A stretch of 64,000 bases of DNA from Catellatospora paridis (GTDB taxonomy: Bacteria > Actinomycetota > Actinomycetes > Mycobacteriales > Micromonosporaceae), in assembly GCF_009720365.1 (NCBI RefSeq), contig NZ_ML769320.1:106952-170951 (forward strand), given 5' to 3'. Positions 59,086 to 64,000 of the stretch are shown here, piece after piece. How positions within the stretch are numbered: position 1 is the stretch's first letter; every line of letters begins with the position of its first letter. The position numbers were made by a program, and so were the translations under genes. A model generated the notes under the pieces. That model was not told the DNA's origin and ran no database searches. It was given only the letters and a program-made list of their open reading frames with translations.

Positions 59086-60573
59086 TCAGGGGGTGACCGC
59101 GATGTTGGTCAGGCCGGTGGTGGCGTTGGTGACGGTGTTGGAGGCGTACACCACGTTGAGGTTGCCGGCGCACTTCGAGGTCGAGGTGACCCGGATCGCG
59201 TACTGGCCGACCCCGCCCAGGTTCGAGCTGTTGGCGCGCCACACGTTGCCGCAGCCGTTCAGGAAGGACGGCGTGGTCGCGGGATTGTGCGTCTCGTAGC
59301 CGTTGACGAACGTGCCCGGCGCGGCGAACGTGCCCGTGTTGTTCTCGATGAGGTAGCCGATGCCCTTGGCGTCGATCCAGGAGTCGGCCGAGTTCTGCCC
59401 GGAGATGCCGCGCCCGTCGAAGGTGTTGCCGCGGATGACGCCGTCGAAGGTGCCCTCCTTGATGTCGATGTGCTCCGCGGCGACGTACGGGCCGATGCGG
59501 TTGTTGAGCACCTGGACCCGGTCGGAGCGGTCGACGCCGCCGGAGTTGCCGTGGCAGGCCCAGTTGGACCCCGCGGAGCCGAGGTAGACGCCCTCGCCGT
59601 AGCCGGGCTGCACCAGGCCGGTGTACTCGACGATCGAGTCGCGGATCACGCCGTCGGCCGAGGAGCGGCGGAAGTGCACGCCCTCGTCCTCGGTGTGGTG
59701 CACGTACACGCTGCTGATCGTCACGTGGTGCGAGTTGTCGAGCACGATGCCCTTCTTCGACTCGGCCACGGTGAAGCCGGTGAGGTTCCAGTACGGCGCG
59801 TTGAACAGCCACAGCCCGTAGCCGGAGTCCCAGCCCGCGGTGGGCGCGGGGCAGGACGGCGCGGTGCCGCTCGGCCCGTCGTTGATCAGCACCGCGGTGC
59901 GCGGCCCGGTCAGCGTGATCCGGGCGTTGGCCGTGCCCGCCCGCGTGGTGGCGAACGCCCCGCGATAGGTGCCGGCCGCGAGCCGGATGGTGGAGCCGGG
60001 GTTCGCACTGCTCAGCGCACTGCTCAACTGCGCGGCGGTGCTCACGTCCACGACCGGCCCGGTGGGCGGCGGGGAGGACGGCGCCGACGGCGACGGCGAC
60101 GGTGAGGCGGGCGCGGACGGCGACGGCGAAGCCGACGGGGACGGCGGGGTGGACGGCGACGGGGCCGGGCCGCCCGCGCAGGAGCCGCCGTTCACGGTGC
60201 AGTTGACCGGGGTGCCGAGCCCGGCGGCGTTGAAGCCGAAGGTCTGCGACGCGCCCGGGTTGACCGTGCCGTTCCAGCTCACGTTGGTGAAGGTGTAGCG
60301 CTGCCCGCTCTGCGTGCGGACCGAACTCCACGACGAGCTGACCGTGGTGCCGGTGGGCAGGTCGAACGCGACGGTCCAGCCGGTGGCGGGGGCGTCGCCG
60401 GTGTTGGTCACCGTCACGTCCGCGCCGTATCCGGTGGCCCACACGCTGACCTGGGTGACCGTGGCACGCAGCACCGGCCCGGCGGCGTGTGCGGCGGTGC
60501 CGGTCAGGTAGGGGACCGCTGCGCCGAGCAGGGCGACGGCCGCCGTGACGGCCACCGTGCGGAGGGTTCGCAT
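59086..60573 (-). CDS. Secreted CBM2 plus right-handed beta-helix protein (polysaccharide lyase-like)
   Basis: The 495-residue exoprotein has a signal peptide (RTLRTVAVTAAVALLGAAVPYLTGTAAHA). A CBM2-type cellulose-binding module follows (about 33-130: 'VSVWATGYGADVTVTNTGDAPATGWTVAFDLP', 'FTNVSWNGTVNPGASQTFGFNAAG'), then a PSPS linker (~135-170) and a parallel beta-helix (~175-495, with 'STIRLAAGTYRGAF', 'VYVHHTEDEGVHFRRSS', 'EHIDIKEGTFDGVIRGNTFDG'). The helix resembles pectate-lyase-like folds; no family-specific catalytic set could be fixed. ATG 60573 follows AAAGGAG. It lies between two tRNA-fMet genes. Confidence 0.82.
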   Translation of the reverse strand: MRTLRTVAVTAAVALLGAAVPYLTGTAAHAAGPVLRATVTQVSVWATGYGADVTVTNTGDAPATGWTVAFDLPTGTTVSSSWSSVRTQSGQRYTFTNVSWNGTVNPGASQTFGFNAAGLGTPVNCTVNGGSCAGGPAPSPSTPPSPSASPSPSAPASPSPSPSAPSSPPPTGPVVDVSTAAQLSSALSSANPGSTIRLAAGTYRGAFATTRAGTANARITLTGPRTAVLINDGPSGTAPSCPAPTAGWDSGYGLWLFNAPYWNLTGFTVAESKKGIVLDNSHHVTISSVYVHHTEDEGVHFRRSSADGVIRDSIVEYTGLVQPGYGEGVYLGSAGSNWACHGNSGGVDRSDRVQVLNNRIGPYVAAEHIDIKEGTFDGVIRGNTFDGRGISGQNSADSWIDAKGIGYLIENNTGTFAAPGTFVNGYETHNPATTPSFLNGCGNVWRANSSNLGGVGQYAIRVTSTSKCAGNLNVVYASNTVTNATTGLTNIAVTP

Positions 60574-60672
60574 CGACTGGCTCCTTTCTAGAAGGATTGT
60601 TGCCAGTCATCGAACACCGTGGAAGCCGTCCTGCCAAGAGGATGGTGTCCATGAATGTGGGCGGTTAACCGA

Positions 60673-60701
60673 TTGGACACGGTCGACAACGGTGACATAG
60701 T
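60673..60701 (+). promoter_or_regulatory. Promoter of initiator tRNA copy 2
   Basis: TTGGAC (60673-60678), 17 bp, CATAGT (60696-60701), 16 bp before the mature 5' end. It differs from the copy 1 promoter. Confidence 0.45.
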
Positions 60702-60717
60702 CTGTGCAAGCACCCGA

Positions 60718-60791
60718 CGCGGGGTGGAGCAGCTCGGTAGCTCGCTGGGCTCATAACCCAGAGGTCGTCAGTTCAAATCTGGCCCCCGCTA
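60718..60791 (+). tRNA. Initiator tRNA-fMet (CAT), copy 2
   Basis: The first 50 nt of the gene, together with 4 upstream bases, are identical to copy 1 (60714-60767 equals 58442-58495). The T-arm differs: GTCAG-TTCAAAT-CTGGC in place of GCAGG...CCTGT, still able to pair. The C1 mismatch, GGG/CCC anticodon stem and CAT anticodon are kept, and CCA is again not encoded. Confidence 0.93.
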
Positions 60792-60800
60792 CGAAAAGAC

Positions 60801-60834
60801 CGAAGCCCGGTTCCTGGCCAGGAACCGGGCTTCG
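60801..60834. terminator. Terminator after tRNA-fMet copy 2
   Basis: A continuous palindrome with 17-bp arms (60801-60817 and 60818-60834), followed by GGCGTTT. It lies between the tRNA and a convergent protease gene and can serve both. Confidence 0.85.
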
Positions 60835-60857
60835 GCGTTTGCGGGGTCAGGCGGCCG

Positions 60858-62345
60858 TCACGGGTTGGTGAAGCCGAGCGCGTACGAGCCCGAACCGCTG
60901 TACGCGTGCACCCGGTACCGGTAGTAGCCGGCGGTGCCCGAGTAGGTCAGCGTCTCCGCGTTGGACGGGGTGTCGCCCTGGGCCACGACGGCCCACGCCG
61001 AGCCGTTCCACTTCTGCAGGTAGAGGTCGAAGTCCGTGCCGGACGGACCGGCCACGCAGCCGCGGTGCGTGCCGGAGGCGGTGGACTGGTAGTAGCTGTT
61101 GTCCGGCTGGTAGGCACTGCCGCCGCTGGACAGCGAGCCGCTGCGGGAGAACTCGTAGCCGGTGCAGCCGCTGCCGCCGGGCGGCGGCGACGACGGCGGG
61201 GTGCCGCCGCCGGTCATGAGGGTCAGGCTGTACGCCGACAGGATCTCGTTGACCGGCTGGAAGTAGGTGGTGCCGCCCGACGAGCAGTTGCCGGATCCGC
61301 CCGAGGTGACGCCCTGGGCCTGGTTGCCGGCGATGAGCGAGCCGCCGGAGTCGCCGGGCTCGGCGCAGACGTTGGTGCGGATCAGGCCGTTGACGGTGCC
61401 CTGCGGGTAGGTGACCGAGGAGTTGCGGGCCTGGATGGTGCCGCAGTGCCAGCCGGTGGTCGAGCCGGACCGGCAGACCGACGCGCCGACGGCGGCCTCG
61501 GTCGAGCCGGACACCGTCACGGTGCCGCCCGCGTAGTTGTTGACCAGGCCGCGCGGGGTGTTGCCGGCGGCCACCTGCACCCAGGCGTAGTCGTTGCCGG
61601 GGAAGCTGGAGCCGCGGAACGTGCCGCTCGGCTGAGTCGTGGTGGACCCGGTGGTGCCACAGTGGCCGGCGGTGACGAAGCCGCCGCTGACCGGGAAGCC
61701 GACCGAGCAGCGGCTGCCGCTGCCGATGTAGTACGCGTTGCCGCCGATGACGTCGATGAACGGCACCGGGGTCTCGGCGGTCGCCTCGACGCGCACGGCG
61801 GCGGCGTCGGCCCCGCTCTGCTTGACGAAGGCGGCCGCGTCGGCACCCGACTTGGCGAGCACCACGACCTGGTTGGCGGTCACGTCGACGTACCAGCCGG
61901 GCACTGCCTTGGGGGCCTTGGCCGCGTTCGCGTCGAGCCGGGCCTTGACCGCGTCGAGCTGGTCGAGGCTGCGGGCGACCAGCTTCGGGGTCGCGCCGGC
62001 GGCGCGCACCTTGTCCGCCTGCGCCTGGCTGGTCACGCCGACGGTGAAGGTCTTCGCGTCGGCCGACAGCCAGCCGCCGCCATAGGTCGCGCCGAGGGAC
62101 TTGCGCAGGGTCAGCTCGGCCTTGCCGGCCTTCTGCTCGTCGGCGAGCCGGGCCTGCACGCCCGCGGGGTCGAGTTTGAGGTCACGGGCCAGCGCCTGGA
62201 GGACCTGGGGCGAGATGCCCGCCGCGGTGGCGGCGTCGGCTGCCGCGGCGGGACCTTGTCCCGCCGCGGCCGGATACGTCAGTGCGACGGTGATCCCCAG
62301 GGTGAGGGTGGCCGCCGCCGAAGCGAAGAGGAGTCTGCGGTTCAT
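60858..62345 (-). CDS. Streptogrisin/alpha-lytic-type secreted serine protease (S1E) with C-terminal domain
   Basis: The 495-residue pre-pro-protease has a signal peptide (1-28), an alpha-lytic-type pro-region (~40-195, 'LKLDPAGVQARLADEQKAGKAELTLRKSLG') and a chymotrypsin fold with His228 (TAGHCG), Asp252 (NDYAWVQV) and Ser333 (EPGDSGGS). A Pro/Gly linker and a ~110-residue C-terminal domain (GCTGYEFSRSGSLSSGGSAY...) resembling a bacterial pre-peptidase C-terminal or binding module complete it. The pro-region is needed for folding in this family. It should be an extracellular protein-degrading enzyme. ATG 62345. Confidence 0.92.
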   Translation of the reverse strand: MNRRLLFASAAATLTLGITVALTYPAAAGQGPAAAADAATAAGISPQVLQALARDLKLDPAGVQARLADEQKAGKAELTLRKSLGATYGGGWLSADAKTFTVGVTSQAQADKVRAAGATPKLVARSLDQLDAVKARLDANAAKAPKAVPGWYVDVTANQVVVLAKSGADAAAFVKQSGADAAAVRVEATAETPVPFIDVIGGNAYYIGSGSRCSVGFPVSGGFVTAGHCGTTGSTTTQPSGTFRGSSFPGNDYAWVQVAAGNTPRGLVNNYAGGTVTVSGSTEAAVGASVCRSGSTTGWHCGTIQARNSSVTYPQGTVNGLIRTNVCAEPGDSGGSLIAGNQAQGVTSGGSGNCSSGGTTYFQPVNEILSAYSLTLMTGGGTPPSSPPPGGSGCTGYEFSRSGSLSSGGSAYQPDNSYYQSTASGTHRGCVAGPSGTDFDLYLQKWNGSAWAVVAQGDTPSNAETLTYSGTAGYYRYRVHAYSGSGSYALGFTNP

Positions 62346-62395
62346 GCTGGGAAGCTATGCGGTATATATAGGCAGGGGTAGATATCGCTTGGGTC

Positions 62396-63373
62396 CTACC
62401 GCGATGCGATGGAAACCCGGGGGCCGAACTGCGGGTTGGCCTTGCCCCATTCGAGGTAGTGCGGGTTGCGGGCGGCCGATTCGGCGTACGCCGCCGCGGC
62501 GTGGGCGAGCATGACGTCGGCGTATCCGGCGGCCTCGCTGCGCGGATGCCAGCCGAGCAGGTGTCGCCACCGCAGCGGCCCGCCGGCCAGCGGCACCGTG
62601 GCGATGCCGTCCACGCGGCGGAAGGTCGCCTTGCACAGGCCGACCGCGTGCCCCGACAGCACCGCGTCGACGGCGTTGCCGATGTCCATCTCGTACATGG
62701 TGCGCGGGGTGAACCCGGCCCGCGCGCAGGCCGCGGCGAAGCAGTCGCCGAAGCAGCCGTCGCCCGGCATGCTGGCCCACTGCGCGTCGGCCAGCTCGGC
62801 CAGGTCGATCTCCCATCGCTGCGCCAGCGCATGGTGCTCGGGCAGCATCACGAAGATGGCGTCGATCGCGATCTCCCGCCAGATCAGCCCGTCCTCCGGG
62901 GCGCCCGGCACGGTGTCGCCGCACACGCCGACGATGCAGAAGTCGAGCTTGCCGGCGACGGCCAGCTCGCAGAGCTGATCGGCCCAGTGCGACGGGTGGG
63001 TGAGCACCTCCACGCCGTCCTTGTCCGCGGCCAGCCGGGACATCAGGCCGCCCAGGATCGGGCCGTTGACCGCGCCGATGCGCCACTGGTTCGGCCGGAC
63101 GCGGGTGCCGGAGAGCTGTGCCGCGTCCTCCTGCAGGCCGCGCATCGCGGGCAGCACCACCCGGGCGCGGGCGAGCACCAGCTCGCCCAGGGCGGTCGGG
63201 GTGGCCCCGTGGCGGCCGCGCTCGAACAGCGGGCCGCCCAGCGCGCGCTCGATGCGCTGCAACTGCGCGGTGACCGCGGGCTGGGCCAGCCCGAGCAGCG
63301 AGGCCGCCTTGGTCACGCTGCCCGTGTCCGCGATCGCGCAGACCACTCTGAGATGCCGGATCTCTAGGTTCAT
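62396..63373 (-). CDS. LysR-family transcriptional regulator
   Basis: The 325-residue protein has the LysR helix-turn-helix at residues 3-62 ('LEIRHLRVVCAIADTGSVTKAASLLGLAQPAVTAQLQRIERALGGPLFERG') and a periplasmic-binding-like effector domain. ATG 63373 follows GGAGCGG; the earlier ATG 63448 would add a 25-residue non-conserved lead. It lies beside the exoprotease gene, same strand, 50 bp upstream, which could be its target. Palindromes near its start may be its own binding sites. Confidence 0.88.
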   Translation of the reverse strand: MNLEIRHLRVVCAIADTGSVTKAASLLGLAQPAVTAQLQRIERALGGPLFERGRHGATPTALGELVLARARVVLPAMRGLQEDAAQLSGTRVRPNQWRIGAVNGPILGGLMSRLAADKDGVEVLTHPSHWADQLCELAVAGKLDFCIVGVCGDTVPGAPEDGLIWREIAIDAIFVMLPEHHALAQRWEIDLAELADAQWASMPGDGCFGDCFAAACARAGFTPRTMYEMDIGNAVDAVLSGHAVGLCKATFRRVDGIATVPLAGGPLRWRHLLGWHPRSEAAGYADVMLAHAAAAYAESAARNPHYLEWGKANPQFGPRVSIASR

Positions 63374-63378
63374 GGCCG

Positions 63379-63429
63379 CTCCAGTCTGGAGGGTGCAACC
63401 GGAGTAGAGAGATCCACGCAGTCTAGACT
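63379..63429. promoter_or_regulatory. Palindromes upstream of the LysR gene
   Basis: CTCCAGTCTGGAG (63379-63391) and AGTCTAGACT (63420-63429) lie within 56 bp upstream of the LysR start and share AGTCTRGA. They are candidates for autoregulatory sites. Confidence 0.35.
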
Positions 63430-63550
63430 GGCTATAGATGGCTGTCACTTGGTGGGCGAGCGGTTGCTCCTTTCGTTACCGGGCGGAACCCCACGTGTCG
63501 GCGTCCTCGCACCGTGTCGCCGACCCGTGGGTGCGGCCCGGGCCGGGGCG

Positions 63551-64000
63551 CTACCGCCGTGCGGTGGCGGAGGGGACGGCCCAGGTCGCCGCGGGCTGCG
63601 ACACGTATTTCCACAGTTCCTGCCTGACCGGCACCGGCTCGCCCACCCCGGGGCCCGGCGACGCGGTCAGGCTGTTCACCGGCGCGGGGCCGGTCAGCTC
63701 GACGTGCCCGGCCAGCCGTCCCGTGTTCGGCTCGAACAGCAGCTCGTCGGCGATCGTGCCGCTGGTCAGGCGTACCGCGTAGAGCCGCTTGCCGGACACG
63801 GTGAAGGCCTCGGCGGCGGTGAGGCCGTCGAGCCTGCCCAGCAGCCGGTGGAAGGCGGCGCGCTGGGCGGCGGGCAGCAGCGGGTCGACCCGGGCCAGGA
63901 AGCGCCCGTACTGCTGCCAGCGGGTGAGATCGTCGATCTCGGCCGGGCTACGGGTGCCCGCTCGGAAGCCGGCGAGCAGCAGGTCCGGGTCGGTGGGCAG
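63551..64000 (-). CDS. 3' part of an unrecognised gene
   Basis: The frame is open from the window edge to TAG at 63551, giving the last 149 residues (LPTDPDLLLAGFRAGTRSPA..., 'AEAFTVSGKRLYAVRLTSGTIADELLFEPNTGRLAGHVELTG', ending ATWAVPSATARR). The 'LLFEPNTGRLAG' strand and length resemble the C-terminal part of actinobacterial CU044_5270-like secreted or membrane-anchored proteins that follow ECF sigma genes. This is a weak likeness only. The 5' end and any signal or membrane helix lie outside the window. Confidence 0.65.
   Translation of the reverse strand: MPTDPDLLLAGFRAGTRSPAEIDDLTRWQQYGRFLARVDPLLPAAQRAAFHRLLGRLDGLTAAEAFTVSGKRLYAVRLTSGTIADELLFEPNTGRLAGHVELTGPAPVNSLTASPGPGVGEPVPVRQELWKYVSQPAATWAVPSATARR

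Noticed and set aside
58442-60791. tRNA pair as attL/attR of an integrative element
   Set aside because: The identical part is the 5' portion, not the 3' end used by most integrases, and there is no integrase or excisionase between them.

Overview
The window is chromosomal DNA of a high-GC actinobacterium, most likely a member of the Micromonosporaceae (Actinoplanes/Micromonospora/Catellatospora group). Supporting signs are strong G/C bias at codon position 3, frequent GTG/TTG starts, mycothiol genes (mshB, mrx1), WhiB7, AdnAB, UvrD2, DapC/DapD/DapE, many Pro/Ser-rich secreted proteins, and palindromic intergenic repeats between convergent genes. Nothing resembles a prophage, a CRISPR array or an IS transposase; both window ends cut through genes.

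Layout. 1-8.3 kb: tail of a peptide-type ABC transporter binding protein, an Ala-rich exported coiled coil, a degenerate S9 peptidase, mshB with a small membrane protein, and envelope proteins (DUF4239, a PSPS-repeat surface protein, DUF2254). 8.3-22.7 kb: VanW-type protein, a GNAT enzyme, fdxA-dapC, a tightly overlapping three-gene operon that looks like a split Dna2-type nuclease/helicase system, divergent dapD/dapE, a LOG-family protein and a DUF4407 protein. 23-27.7 kb: a secreted beta-helix enzyme, then a trypco2 / trypsin-like protease / membrane protein operon resembling a biological-conflict module. 28-48.9 kb: a DNA-repair neighbourhood (adnA, adnB, nudC, mrx1, uvrD2, whiB7) in the same relative order as in Mycobacterium tuberculosis (Rv3202c to Rv3197A), interrupted by a pseudo-mycosin, an FAD protein, an M16 peptidase pair, an ArsR-MFS operon and an XRE regulator. 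49-58.3 kb: the rest of that conserved block (UbiB-like kinase, E1/TOMM-like protein, DUF5679, YgjP-like metallopeptidase, DUF2342 metallopeptidase, PDZ-Lon protease, UPF0182). 58.4-64 kb: two initiator tRNA genes flanking an AraC regulator and a CBM2/beta-helix exoprotein, then a streptogrisin-like protease, a LysR regulator and the 3' end of an unknown gene.

How the genes work together. FdxA and DapC form one translation unit, and DapC, DapD and DapE cover consecutive steps of the succinylase branch of lysine/meso-DAP synthesis. AdnA-AdnB and UvrD2 act in double-strand-break and other repair. MshB and Mrx1 belong to mycothiol redox metabolism. whiB7 carries a full attenuation leader (promoter, 117-codon upstream ORF, alternative pairing elements, U-tailed terminator). 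Many starts have a TANNNT hexamer 12-13 nt upstream and no Shine-Dalgarno, which points to leaderless mRNAs, including a leaderless 18-residue upstream ORF that overlaps the YgjP-like gene. The best candidates for new biology are the three-gene nuclease/helicase operon (14242-17992), the trypco2 protease operon (25348-27736), and several apparent pseudoenzymes (S9, S8, AdnA motor, zinc-less NudC).
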